From an uncultured Acetatifactor sp. (GTDB taxonomy: Bacteria > Bacillota > Clostridia > Lachnospirales > Lachnospiraceae), in the NCBI RefSeq assembly GCF_910585425.1, contig NZ_CAJUCP010000001.1, positions 66,325 through 130,324 on the forward strand: a DNA stretch of 64,000 bases. The letters are read 5' to 3'. Under the pieces are notes generated by a model, which worked only from the letters and a program-made list of their open reading frames with translations, did not search any database and had not been told where the DNA came from. The first letter of the stretch is position 1. Every line of letters begins with the position of its first letter. Below are positions 52,831 to 61,868 of the stretch, one piece after another. A program made the position numbers and the translations under genes.

Positions 52831-54464
52831 TGCTCCAGCTCCCGGAACCGCCTCTTGAAATCCGCGATCCTCTCATACCAGGTAAAGGGCATCTGTTCCC
52901 GGATGGACGCAATCTCCCGCATCCTGTGGGCGCTGCCGCTCCCCTCCTGGGGCCTGGGCGCTATCCGGCCCTCCCGGATGTCCTCCCAGTTCTCCCGGAA
53001 CAGCTCCTGGATCTCCGCCAGCAGCCTGTCGTAGGAGGAGGCGAAGGTCTCCTTCTCCTCATCGAACACGATCTCCCTCTGGCAGAGGATGTCCCCGGTG
53101 TCCAGCCCCTTGTCCACCAGATGGATGGTGACGCCCTTGGGCGTGTCGTAGAGGAAGCTGAAAAAGTTGGGGCCGGAGCCCCGGTTGTAGGGCAGCAGGG
53201 AGGTGTGGAGATTGATGACCCGGCCCGGCATCAGGTCCAGCACCTCCTCCGGAATCAGATGGCGGTAGTTGAAGCTGATGATGAACGAGGGCTTCATCTG
53301 TTCCACCGCCTCCGGGGTAATCTTGTTCTCGATCCTGTACACCTTCCCTTCCTTTTCCGAAAGCCACCTGTACAAGTCCTCCGTATTCCCGTTGTTGGTG
53401 GCGAAGAGGATGGCTCCCTTCTCCAGGGCATCGAAGGTCAGGGGCGTGCCCCTCTCCAGGGCCCTGTCCGTCTTCATCCCGATTACGTCCGTGTAGTATT
53501 TCGGTTTCAGGCCATAGCCCGGGCGGATGATGCGGACATTGTCCCGGGTCAGCTCCTCCCCCGCCCCGATGTCCCTGACGGCGAAGATGGAGCGGCGGAA
53601 CACCATGCTGCTCTCCTCCTGGGGGCTGACCCCGTAGGCAGCCTCCCCTATGGCCTCCTCCACCTGCCGGATGTCCTTCGCCATGGCGCTGTACTCCGCG
53701 GGCGTCATGGAGAAGGACGCGTCCGGGTTCTCGATCTCCCGGCCGAGGCAGAAATGCTTCTCGATGATCTTCGCCCCCAGGGCCACGGCGGCGACGGCGC
53801 CCATGGAGCCCATTGAGTGGTCCGAGAGGCCCACGGGGAGGCCGAAGCGCTTCTTCATGTCCTGTATGGTGGACAGGTGCATCTCCTTCGGATCCGCCGG
53901 GTAGGCGCTGGAGCAGCGCAGCAGCGCAAGCTGCCTGTTCCCCGTCTTCCTCACGGCCTCCACCGCCTCCCTGATCTCCTCCAGGGTGCTCATGCCCGTG
54001 GACATGATCAGAGGCTTCCCCCTGGAGGCCACGTATTCCACCAGAGGCAGGTCTATCATCTCAAAGGAGGCGATCTTGTAGAATTCCAGTCCCAGTCCCT
54101 CCAGGAAATCCACGGAAGTCCTGTCGAAGGGGGTGGAGAGGAAGTCGATGCCTGCCTTTTCCGCCTCCTCCTTCAGCTCGGGCTGCCATTCCCAGGGCAT
54201 GTATCCCTTTCCGTAGAGCTGATAGAGGTTCTCGCCCTGCCATGTGCCGTTGCCCACCTGAAAATAGCGGTTGCTGCAGTCGATGGTCAGGGTGTCCGGC
54301 GTGTAGGTCTGCACCTTGATGCAGTCTGCGCCGCTCTCCTTGGCGGCATGGACGATCTCCTTCGCCCGCTCCAGGCTGCCCGCATGGTTGGCGGACATCT
54401 CCGCAATGAGATACACCGGACACCCTTCTCCGATATAGCGGTTCCCCACCTTGATTCTGTCCAT
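52827..54464 (-). CDS. pseI: Pseudaminic acid synthase fused to a formyltransferase domain
   Basis: 545 aa; usual PseI is ~345-350. Residues 1-280 form the NeuB barrel: YLIAEMSANHAGSLERAKEI, DCIKVQTYTPDTLTID, FLSTPFDRTSVDFLEGLG, PLIMSTGMSTLEEI and KIIEKHFCLGREIENPDASFS. Residues ~290-350 are the SAF antifreeze-like domain (DIGAGEELTRDNVRIIRPG). Residues ~358-545 are a formyltransferase: VINLHTSLLPYNRGSGPNFF and KGLDTGDILCQ keep the Asn-His-Asp catalytic set. The first part condenses a 6-deoxy-diamino hexose with phosphoenolpyruvate; the second likely N-formylates a sugar amine with formyl-tetrahydrofolate. Coupled to pseG. Confidence 0.93.
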   Translation of the reverse strand: MDRIKVGNRYIGEGCPVYLIAEMSANHAGSLERAKEIVHAAKESGADCIKVQTYTPDTLTIDCSNRYFQVGNGTWQGENLYQLYGKGYMPWEWQPELKEEAEKAGIDFLSTPFDRTSVDFLEGLGLEFYKIASFEMIDLPLVEYVASRGKPLIMSTGMSTLEEIREAVEAVRKTGNRQLALLRCSSAYPADPKEMHLSTIQDMKKRFGLPVGLSDHSMGSMGAVAAVALGAKIIEKHFCLGREIENPDASFSMTPAEYSAMAKDIRQVEEAIGEAAYGVSPQEESSMVFRRSIFAVRDIGAGEELTRDNVRIIRPGYGLKPKYYTDVIGMKTDRALERGTPLTFDALEKGAILFATNNGNTEDLYRWLSEKEGKVYRIENKITPEAVEQMKPSFIISFNYRHLIPEEVLDLMPGRVINLHTSLLPYNRGSGPNFFSFLYDTPKGVTIHLVDKGLDTGDILCQREIVFDEEKETFASSYDRLLAEIQELFRENWEDIREGRIAPRPQEGSGSAHRMREIASIREQMPFTWYERIADFKRRFRELEQ

Positions 54465-54480
54465 CTTCTCCCTCCATTTT

Positions 54481-54643
54481 TATTCCAGTTCCGTTTCTGC
54501 ACTTCAGTGCCCATCCCAGGGGAGAATCATCATCTGCTAAGTGCGCAGCTGATAATTCTCCCGGGCACTTCCGTTCCGAAACTGTTTTTCTATTCCAGTC
54601 TCGGTTCTTTTATTCCGGTTCCTTTTCTATACTCCAGTGCCCC
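54481..54643. repeat. Direct repeats flanking an 18-bp hairpin, pseI/pseF gap
   Basis: A 32-bp unit (TATTCC(A/G)GTTCC...CAGTGCCC) occurs at 54481-54512 and 54611-54642, with a shorter copy near 54591. Between them GGGAGAATCATCATCTGC (54520-54537) pairs with GCAGCTGATAATTCTCCC (54545-54562), leaving a 7-nt loop. No T run follows. It is possibly a small mobile or regulatory element. Confidence 0.75.
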
Positions 54644-54651
54644 CTCCATAC

Positions 54652-55344
54652 TCACTCCCCGCCCTGTCTCATGCGGTACTTCAGCTCCGCGAGCCGCCAG
54701 TCCTCCTCGGTGTCGATGTCCTGGACCTCCAGCTCGGATATGATGAAGGGGAGGGTGTGCTCCATCACAAGGCAGCCCTGCCGCCCAAAGCTTTCCGCGT
54801 TCAGGCAGTAGAACTGCCCCACATCGTGGTAGACGGGCTCCAGGTCCTGGGATCTGCACAGGTACAGCTCCGGCGTGTTCATCCGGATCTCCCCGTCCCT
54901 GATCACCAGCCCCCGCTGGGGCGGAAAGCTGAATCGCACCACCGGCGCCACCGCGTCCGCGCCGGACTCCTCCAGCAGCCCCATGGCCTGCCGCAGGGTC
55001 TCCGGCCGCAGGAAGGGGGCTGTGGGATAGATGCCGCACAGGAAGCCGAAGGTCTGCCCGCGCTTCCCGTACTCCTCCAGCACCTCCGCCAGCACCTGGG
55101 CGGTAGTGGCGTAGTCGCCGGACATCCTGTCGCTCCGCATGAAAGGCACCTCTGCGCCCCAGCTCCTGGCGATCTCCCCGATCTCCTCATCGTCCGTAGA
55201 CACCATCACCCTGTCGAACACCCCCGATTCCAGCGCCGCCTGGATGGAGTAGGCCAGGATGGGCCTGCCGCAGAACTCTCTGATATTCTTCCTGGGGATG
55301 CGCTTGCTGCCTCCCCTTGCCGTAATGATCGCTATCTTTTCCAT
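54652..55344 (-). CDS. pseF: Pseudaminate-type CMP-sugar cytidylyltransferase
   Basis: 230 aa from an ATG at 55344 (MEKIAIITARGGSKRIPRKN; AAAGGA about 10 nt upstream). CMP-NeuAc-synthetase family: the N-terminal ARGGSKRIPRKN CTP loop, PILAYSIQAALESGVFDRVMVSTDD, YPTAPFLRPETLRQAM and QDIDTEEDWRLAELKYR at the end. It activates the nonulosonate with CTP for transfer to a surface glycan or protein. With pseI and pseG it forms a late-pathway cassette; NeuA/LegF-like specificity cannot be excluded. Confidence 0.92.
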   Translation of the reverse strand: MEKIAIITARGGSKRIPRKNIREFCGRPILAYSIQAALESGVFDRVMVSTDDEEIGEIARSWGAEVPFMRSDRMSGDYATTAQVLAEVLEEYGKRGQTFGFLCGIYPTAPFLRPETLRQAMGLLEESGADAVAPVVRFSFPPQRGLVIRDGEIRMNTPELYLCRSQDLEPVYHDVGQFYCLNAESFGRQGCLVMEHTLPFIISELEVQDIDTEEDWRLAELKYRMRQGGE

Positions 55345-55393
55345 CAGCCAATATCCTTTCCGGCCCTCCGCCGCCCTCAGGCCCGCTTTCCTC

Positions 55394-56434
55394 TCACGGC
55401 CTGGAGCCATGCCGGAAGACGCCCCTTGCCCTGCGCGCCAGCAGCTTCAGTCTGTAGTACCAGTAGAAGCCTGTGTCGCAGCGGCGCTGCATGTCCATGA
55501 GCTTGCGCTCCTCCTCCCCAATCCGCTCCCTGTAGTACCGGTTCTCCCAAAACGCCGGGCAATGCTCCTCCACACCCCTGCGCAGCTCCTTTACAAAGGA
55601 AAGCCTCGGATGCTTTACGCCCTGCAGATAGGAAAACAGCGTAATCACGTAATAGAGCTCCGTATAGCGGAACTCGATCTCCTGGCGGTATCGCTCCAGG
55701 AAGCCCCGCCTGCCGCACTCTTCCAGGAAGGCCTCCTCCGCCCGCATCCTGTCCCGGCAGCGCTCCTCCGTGATGCGGTGCACCGTGGAGGCATCGTGCT
55801 GGTAATAATAATACAGCGGCGCGTCCACCCGCTCGAACCGGGTAAAGTACAGCGACCACAGAGGCCCCGCGCAGTTGTCCTCGTAAAAGATGCCCTCCGG
55901 GAAGCCAAGCCCGTTCTCCTCTATGACGCTGCGGCGATAGATTTTCACCACCATGCTGCCCGGGCGCAGCAGGAGCTTTCTGTGCTTTTCCTCGTCCAGC
56001 AGGCCTGTCTGGTCCTCCGTGTTGTTCTTCACCACTGTCCCGATGCCAAAGCCCCGCTCGGACACCAGACTGTAGTCACAGCCCACCACATCCGCCCCGG
56101 TCTCCCGGGCCCGGGCCAGCAATCGCTCATAATAGTCGGGCGTCACCCAGTCATCGCTGTCGATAAAGCCCACCCATTCTCCGGAAGCGGCCCGCAGCCC
56201 CTCGTTCTTCGCGCCGCCCTGGCGGCGGTTCACCGGATAGGTGATGACCCGCACCCTGTCCGGATGCGCCGCCTCGTAGGCCCGCAGGATCTCCAGGGAG
56301 CCGTCCGTGGAGGCATCGTCCACCGCGATAATCTCGTAATCCACAATCGTCTGGTTCAGCAGGGAGTCCATGCAGAAATTCAGTTTTCCCTCCCCGGCCA
56401 TGTTGTAGACCGGTACGATCACGCTCAACTGCAT
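55394..56434 (-). CDS. GT2 family glycosyltransferase
   Basis: 346 aa from an ATG at 56434 (MQLSVIVPVYNMAGEGKL), GGAGG upstream, overlapping the ABC transporter stop by 10 nt. GT-A domain in the first ~220 residues: DYEIIAVDDASTDGSLEIL, QGGAKNEGLRAASGEWVGFIDSDDWV with the DSDD metal motif, and GIFYEDNCAG. The C-terminal part is helical and basic (RLKLLARRARGVFRHG), likely membrane-associated. Probably adds one residue of the lipid-linked repeat unit moved by the adjacent flippase. Donor unknown. Confidence 0.92.
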   Translation of the reverse strand: MQLSVIVPVYNMAGEGKLNFCMDSLLNQTIVDYEIIAVDDASTDGSLEILRAYEAAHPDRVRVITYPVNRRQGGAKNEGLRAASGEWVGFIDSDDWVTPDYYERLLARARETGADVVGCDYSLVSERGFGIGTVVKNNTEDQTGLLDEEKHRKLLLRPGSMVVKIYRRSVIEENGLGFPEGIFYEDNCAGPLWSLYFTRFERVDAPLYYYYQHDASTVHRITEERCRDRMRAEEAFLEECGRRGFLERYRQEIEFRYTELYYVITLFSYLQGVKHPRLSFVKELRRGVEEHCPAFWENRYYRERIGEEERKLMDMQRRCDTGFYWYYRLKLLARRARGVFRHGSRP

Positions 56435-58200
56435 GTGTGCCCCTCCTCCGCCCGGGGGGCCTGCCGCTCCAGGACTACCTTCCCGTCTTCCACCCGGTAG
56501 ACCACATCGCATTTCCCGATGGTCTGCAGCCTGTGGGCGATGATGACCAAAGTCTTCCTGCCCTGGAGCCTGTTGATGGCGGACATGATGGCGGCCTCCG
56601 TGTCATTGTCCAGGGCGGAGGTGGCCTCGTCCAGAATCAACACCTCCGGATCGTAGTACAGCGCCCTGGCGATGCCGATCCGCTGCCTCTGGCCCCCGGA
56701 GAGCCGGATGCCCCGCTCGCCGATGCCCGTGTCCAGACCCTCCGGCAGGGAGCGGACGAACTCGTCCAGCTGGGCCTCCCTGAGCACCTCCCAGACCCGG
56801 GCTTCGTCTATGGCCTCATCGTGCACCCCGAAGGCCACGTTCCTGCGGATGGTATCGTCCAGCATGAAGATCATCTGGGGGATATAGCCGATATTTTTCA
56901 GGAAGCCCCGGTACTGCGTCTTTACGTCCACGCCGTCCGCGTACACGCCCCCGCCCTTCGTCTCCAGCAGCCCCAGCAGCACGTCCACGATGGTGCTCTT
57001 CCCCGCCCCGGAGGTGCCCACGATCCCCACCGCGGAGCCCACCTTGACGGTCAGGTCCGCGTGGTCGAAAATCAGTTTCTCCGTATTCGGATAGGCATAT
57101 GTGATGTCACGCAGCTCAATGGAGTCCTTCAGGGGGAGCTTGTCCTGATCAGCGGCCGCGAAGGACATGTCTACCTTGTCGTCGTCGATTTCTTCCTGCA
57201 GATTGTCGCTGACTCCCATGAAAAAGGGCTCGAAATAGGCGATGGAGTTGATCTGGTTATTGATGCGGTTCACCGCAGGCAGCAGCACGAAAGCCGCGGC
57301 AGCCAAGGTGGAGAGCACCTCCAGCATGTTCTCTGTGGAGGCCCCCGTGACAGTCAGCACAATCATGTAGCCCATCATCACGCCGATGCACACAGTCTCG
57401 ATCAGGAGCTTGGGCACATTGTTGTACAGGCTGTAGCGCTGTACGGCGTCCACATAGCCCTTGCCGCATCTGCGGTACTCGTCCACGAAATACTGCTCCT
57501 TGCAGATGATCTTCACCTCTTTGATGCCCTGGACAGTCTGGGAGATCCATTTGAAGAGGCTGCTGTAGTAATTCTGGTTGTCCTCCCCCGCCTTATGCAT
57601 GATGGGCTTGAGCACCTTCTTGATCGCCGCCATCAGCAGCACCAGGGAAACGGCCAGCAGCACGGTCATGACGCCGTTGGTCATCAGGCAGTACCCCACC
57701 ACGAACAGGGACACCACCCCGTCCGACATCAACTGCAGCAGCGCCAGAATCAATGCATACATATTGTTCACGTCCGAAGTGATGCTCCGCTGTACTACAG
57801 CTGTGTCTGCATCCAGGTAGAATTCATAGCCCCTGCGCAGATAGTTGCACAGCATGCGCTGGGAGGTGCGGAACTGATTGGTATAGACAAAGGCGAACGT
57901 GAGCTTCTGCTGTACGAAGAGGAATCCGTTCTTCACCGCGAACACCGCCACCAGCAGCGCCATCACCGTGACGGAGAAGGTCTGGAAATCCTCGCAGCCC
58001 AGGAACCGGTAGAAGCTCCTGACGATGCCGTTCTTTTCCACGGCCGCCGGGTCGATGATCACGCTCACCGCCTGCACCAGCAGCCCGATTCCGGCAGTCT
58101 GCAGGAACGCCCCGATCACCATCAGGGCCATGAGCCCCGCCATGGCGTACTTTTGTTTTCTGTCCAACAGGACATTCAGCTTCCTTATAATCTGTGCCAT
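56425..58200 (-). CDS. ABC transporter with fused membrane and ATPase domains (MsbA/PglK-like flippase)
   Basis: 591 aa. Six membrane helices lie in residues ~15-310. The ATPase domain follows: A-loop ITYAYPNTEKLIF, Walker A VGIVGTSGAGKSTIVDVLL, Q-loop GYIPQMIFMLDDTI, signature IRLSGGQRQRIGIARALYYDPEVLILDEATSALD (in parts), H-loop IIAHRLQT. The family exports or flips lipid-linked glycans (PglK-like) or hydrophobic substrates. Position between the Pse genes, a GT2 and large membrane glycosyltransferases favours lipid-linked oligosaccharide flipping. Confidence 0.9.
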   Translation of the reverse strand: MAQIIRKLNVLLDRKQKYAMAGLMALMVIGAFLQTAGIGLLVQAVSVIIDPAAVEKNGIVRSFYRFLGCEDFQTFSVTVMALLVAVFAVKNGFLFVQQKLTFAFVYTNQFRTSQRMLCNYLRRGYEFYLDADTAVVQRSITSDVNNMYALILALLQLMSDGVVSLFVVGYCLMTNGVMTVLLAVSLVLLMAAIKKVLKPIMHKAGEDNQNYYSSLFKWISQTVQGIKEVKIICKEQYFVDEYRRCGKGYVDAVQRYSLYNNVPKLLIETVCIGVMMGYMIVLTVTGASTENMLEVLSTLAAAAFVLLPAVNRINNQINSIAYFEPFFMGVSDNLQEEIDDDKVDMSFAAADQDKLPLKDSIELRDITYAYPNTEKLIFDHADLTVKVGSAVGIVGTSGAGKSTIVDVLLGLLETKGGGVYADGVDVKTQYRGFLKNIGYIPQMIFMLDDTIRRNVAFGVHDEAIDEARVWEVLREAQLDEFVRSLPEGLDTGIGERGIRLSGGQRQRIGIARALYYDPEVLILDEATSALDNDTEAAIMSAINRLQGRKTLVIIAHRLQTIGKCDVVYRVEDGKVVLERQAPRAEEGHTCS

Positions 58201-58407
58201 GGGCCACCCTTTCCCATCCGAATCTTCTGTGTCAACAGTTTACTGCAAGTCCCGGGCAGAATTCGCTCCGCTCGTCAAATGGCCGAATAACCAGCCGATC
58301 GAGCAAGCCCGGCGTCTGGTTCTCCGCCCATTTGACCCTGCCCTTTGCGTACATTGTACCATGTTTTCCCGATTAAGGAACGTTTATCATAAAGTCTTCA
58401 AAAAAAT

Positions 58408-60357
58408 TTAAGAAAATGCGCAGAGGTACACCGTATCCCCGTGGACGCTCTCCTCCCCGGGCAGCAGGACCTCCACCACCCTCAGGCCGTACCGCTCCAG
58501 CGCCTCCAGGGCCCCTGCCTCCTCCACCTCGGGCTTCCTCAGCACCACGATCCCTGCCCCTTCCGTCAGCCCCTCCATTTCCTGCCTGTCCTCCAGCTCC
58601 GGAAGCGTAAGGAGCAGGGTCCTGGCATACCGGGTGAACTCCGGCAGATTGTCGTAATAGCCTACGCCGTCGTAGAGGCAGACGCAGGGAAGCTCCCCGT
58701 ACCGCTCCGCCACCTCCATCTGCCTCCCATAGCCCCGGTACAGGTACTCCCCGTCATACCCCGCCATGTTCGCCAGCCCCAGGAGCAGCGCCAGGACCGG
58801 CAGCAACGCCTTCCCCAGGGGCTGTCTGCCGTCAGGCACAGCCGCGGCGGCAAGCCTGGCCCCCAGCACCGCAAGCAGCAGAGATGAGAAAGCGAACAAC
58901 GGCATCACATAGCGGTCCACCAGATAGGGGGACATCCTTGCCGCCAGGAGGAAATAGCAGCCGCAGGGCACCAGGAGCAGCAGCCAGAATTCCCGGCGGG
59001 CATTCCCGGCAGGGGGCGCACTTTCGCCCATGGCCGCAGTTCCGCCGCTGCCGATTCTCCCGGCTGCGGCCTCCGTCCCACTGTTACCCCTGAATCCAAT
59101 GGCCTCCGTCCCTTTGTCACCCCTGACTTCAATGGCCTCCGTCTCACTGTCCTTCCCGGCTTCAATGGCTTCCGTTTTTTTGACCCGTTCAGTCAACCCC
59201 TTCCACCCTTTCCGCCGTGCAAAGACCACCCCCGCCGCCAGGCAGGCCGCTGCCAGGAGCACCGCCCCCAATGCCACGCTCCCGAAGCTCCCCTTCACCA
59301 ACAGGCCGCCGAAAGCCCCAAGCCTCTCCCCATATCCCGAAAAGCCCTGTCCCAGGTTTTGAAGGGCCTCGGTCCCTCTCCCGCTGGACAGCACGTCCTG
59401 TATGGCGAAGGGAAATACCCCCACGCCGATCACCGCCGCCAGGACCATGCTGCGGATATACCGCTTCAGCTCCCCGTACCTTCTGCGCCGGGCCAGGAGC
59501 GCCGCCGTCACCGCCGCAAGCGCCAGACAGAAGAACAGGAAGAAATACTGGGTCAAAAATCCCAGCGCCGTCACCGCTATGAGCGTCCTGTTCTTCCCCG
59601 CGAAGCCCTTTTCCAGCCATTTCTTCATATGCACATAAAACAGCGCCACACAGAAAAAAGTCAGGAGCCCGTACATGCGGATCAGCAGGGCCGTGGCGAT
59701 CCCCCCGGTGGACAGCCCGTAGAGCAGGGCAGCGCAGATTCCCACAGCCCTTCCGTATCCCCGGGGCAGGAGCCCGTGCCGCTCCAGCAGCGCCCCCAGC
59801 CCGAAGAAGCACGCGCAGCAGCCCAATATGGCCAGTATGTTGATGGCACAGCCCTGGAACGGCCCCACGGTGTCGCGGAACAGGGAGGACATGGTGTGGA
59901 GAAGCATGAAATGCAGCGGGGGATGGTTGTCGTCCTTGACATTGAAATAGACAGAAAGGTACGAAAATGCGTCTTCCTCTCCCACGGTGATATAGTCGTG
60001 GAACTGCTCCGCGCCGATCCAGACCGGCTCCGGGTATACGTCCGCCCGGTACTGCAGGAGCCTGCTGGCCCCCCGGTTCTCCACCACGTCCCGGACCGTG
60101 TCCGCCAGGTTCCCCACAGTCTCCCCGAAGGACTCCCCCCGGATCTCCTCCTGCACGAATTTCGCCAGCCTCCCCACGGGCTGGGTGGGCACGATCCAGG
60201 GATTGAACTGGGCGTTGGACAGTTGGAAGGAGAGGAGCTCGTCCATGTGATACCCCTCCTTTTCCGCCGCGAAGCAGCACAGCGCCAGCGCCACGCAGAT
60301 AAGCGCCGCCCCCTGGGCCCCGAACCTGCGCAGCCACTGCGCCAATCTCCCTTTCAT
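58408..60357 (-). CDS. Large membrane protein, GT39/GT-C-like, with tandem-repeat loop
   Basis: 649 aa from an ATG at 60357 (MKGRLAQWLRRFG), GGGAG 7 nt upstream. About ten helices. The first outer loop has the acidic pattern GYHMDELLSFQLSNAQFNPW and DDNHPPLHFMLLHTMSSL, which is typical of GT-C enzymes of the PMT/ArnT/PgfS type (paired acidic residues and HPPL). A loop at residues ~390-430 is built of 11-residue repeats (TEAIEVRGDKG type). It likely transfers a sugar from a lipid phosphate carrier onto an extracytoplasmic acceptor. Confidence 0.8.
   Translation of the reverse strand: MKGRLAQWLRRFGAQGAALICVALALCCFAAEKEGYHMDELLSFQLSNAQFNPWIVPTQPVGRLAKFVQEEIRGESFGETVGNLADTVRDVVENRGASRLLQYRADVYPEPVWIGAEQFHDYITVGEEDAFSYLSVYFNVKDDNHPPLHFMLLHTMSSLFRDTVGPFQGCAINILAILGCCACFFGLGALLERHGLLPRGYGRAVGICAALLYGLSTGGIATALLIRMYGLLTFFCVALFYVHMKKWLEKGFAGKNRTLIAVTALGFLTQYFFLFFCLALAAVTAALLARRRRYGELKRYIRSMVLAAVIGVGVFPFAIQDVLSSGRGTEALQNLGQGFSGYGERLGAFGGLLVKGSFGSVALGAVLLAAACLAAGVVFARRKGWKGLTERVKKTEAIEAGKDSETEAIEVRGDKGTEAIGFRGNSGTEAAAGRIGSGGTAAMGESAPPAGNARREFWLLLLVPCGCYFLLAARMSPYLVDRYVMPLFAFSSLLLAVLGARLAAAAVPDGRQPLGKALLPVLALLLGLANMAGYDGEYLYRGYGRQMEVAERYGELPCVCLYDGVGYYDNLPEFTRYARTLLLTLPELEDRQEMEGLTEGAGIVVLRKPEVEEAGALEALERYGLRVVEVLLPGEESVHGDTVYLCAFS
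59068..59180 (-). repeat. 33-bp tandem repeat inside the GT-C-like gene
   Basis: Four copies with exact 33-bp spacing; the core ggcctccgtc starts at 59068, 59101 and 59134, with a variant at 59167. They are in frame and encode TEAIE/TEAIG-type 11-residue units in a cytoplasmic or interhelical loop. Confidence 0.9.
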
Positions 60358-60454
60358 CCCGTTCTCCCGCCTGTCTTCCACTTTATCCCCGGCCTCCAAA
60401 TCCATTTGCAGTCATCGACATTTGTTCCCGTTTATCCTTTGCGCGCCAGTACCC

Positions 60455-60605
60455 CAGCGCATGAATCCTTGCGCAATCAGAACTGGCTGTCCAAGCCCAG
60501 TGCTGCCTTGTGGTCAGTCAACGATGCCCTGTGCCCGACTCATCCGCCTTGTCCCGACGCGGCCATCAGGCACTGCTCGCTCGGGAATCCATGCTCTTGT
60601 GCGCT
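60455..60605. repeat. Interspersed repeat, copy B
   Basis: Homologous to 50670-50822 in the same orientation. It occupies the gap between the stop at 60604 and the start of the GT-C-like gene. About 150 bp, roughly two-thirds identical by eye with small indels. Confidence 0.75.
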
Positions 60606-61800
60606 AGTTTGCCATAAAATACGTCTCCCCCGCCAGGAGCCTGGCGAAGAAATACACGCCGCAGAACACCTGGTAGGCGAACACCGCACCGCACGCCCCT
60701 GCGGCAAGCTTATAGAAAAGCCCCTGCCCCCGCCTCCTCCAGAGGAACAGCCATTTGTCAAGGCTCATGACGAATATCAGGAAGATGGCGATGCAGTACC
60801 CCCAGAGGAAGTTCCCGTCCCTGGAGCGGCTCCCGGTCTCCACCAGGCAAAGCGCCTCCAGGAAGCCCAGGCCCGTCATGCCCCACGCGAAGAGGTAGAG
60901 CCTGTCCCGAAGAAGCTCCCCCAGGGAGAAGAGGAGCACCGCCAGCGGGAAAGCGATGGAGCAGAGTACTGCCAGCTTGGTCCTGTTGGCGTGGAGGGAA
61001 AATGTGTACCATGGCGAAAAGGCGATGCCGTGGCCCGTCTCCTCCCCGAACAGCACCATATTCTGCCACAGGACCACTCCGCAGGCCGGCAGCACCGTGC
61101 TCCCCAGCAGGAACACCTGACGGAACCGCACCCCCCTGAACAGGTCCGCCAGCAGCTTCACCGCCAGCACCGGCGCGAACACCGTCAGAAAGCTGGGCTT
61201 GATCCCCGTGCAGACAAAAAGCAGCGCCGCCATAGCCGTCCACTGCCCCGCCGTCACCCGCTGCCGGTAGCCCGCCTCCACCCTGACATAACAGAGCATC
61301 ACCGCCAGGGCCGCCAGCTTCATGCACTGGTAGGTGGAATTGTGCCAGATATTGCCGGACTGATAGCTCACATAGCGGTACTGCCCCGCATAGGGCCAGA
61401 AAAAGGGCATCACCAGATTCAGCCCCAGGGCGCAGGACAATGTCAGCCCGTCCGTCCCCTTCCGGCGAAGCAGCCACCGCAGCAGCCTTTCCGTCAGCAG
61501 GATGCACAGCACGGTCACTGCCGCCAGGAACAGGGCGATCAGCCAGGTGCCCCCTCCGGCCATCCAGTGGAGGAGCTGGTAGATGTACGCCGTGAAGCTG
61601 TAATACCAGCCGTCGTCCACGATCATGCTGATGTGATAGGGGAGATCCGACTGGAAATACCTGTTGTCATAGTCCAGGGGCTGTACGGACTGCATGTAGA
61701 ACAGGTACAGGCACATTGCCCCATAGGCCCCGGTAGCCGCCCACAGGAGCCGGACGGCCCATTTTTTTCTGTTATCCTCTCTCGTTTCCATTTTCCTCAT
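60604..61800 (-). CDS. Multi-pass membrane protein of unknown function
   Basis: 398 aa. About ten helices. The first outer loop contains QPLDYDNRYFQSDLPYHISM and DDGWYYSFTAYIYQLL, again with Asp residues placed as in GT-C glycosyltransferases. AAAGGA precedes the ATG at 61800; a second ATG three codons later is possible. First gene of the second minus-strand run, right behind a good promoter. No family recognised. Confidence 0.7.
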   Translation of the reverse strand: MRKMETREDNRKKWAVRLLWAATGAYGAMCLYLFYMQSVQPLDYDNRYFQSDLPYHISMIVDDGWYYSFTAYIYQLLHWMAGGGTWLIALFLAAVTVLCILLTERLLRWLLRRKGTDGLTLSCALGLNLVMPFFWPYAGQYRYVSYQSGNIWHNSTYQCMKLAALAVMLCYVRVEAGYRQRVTAGQWTAMAALLFVCTGIKPSFLTVFAPVLAVKLLADLFRGVRFRQVFLLGSTVLPACGVVLWQNMVLFGEETGHGIAFSPWYTFSLHANRTKLAVLCSIAFPLAVLLFSLGELLRDRLYLFAWGMTGLGFLEALCLVETGSRSRDGNFLWGYCIAIFLIFVMSLDKWLFLWRRRGQGLFYKLAAGACGAVFAYQVFCGVYFFARLLAGETYFMAN

Positions 61801-61818
61801 CCATTCCTTTTATGTGTC

Positions 61819-61848
61819 ATTCTAGCGAACCATTCCCCTCTTTGTCAA
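61819..61848 (-). promoter_or_regulatory. Promoter of the second minus-strand glycan run
   Basis: Minus strand: TTGACA (61843-61848), 18 nt, TAGAAT (61819-61824), about 20 nt upstream of the ATG at 61800. Strong sigma-A match. Confidence 0.75.
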
Positions 61849-61868
61849 GCGAATTAGGCAATTCCGGC

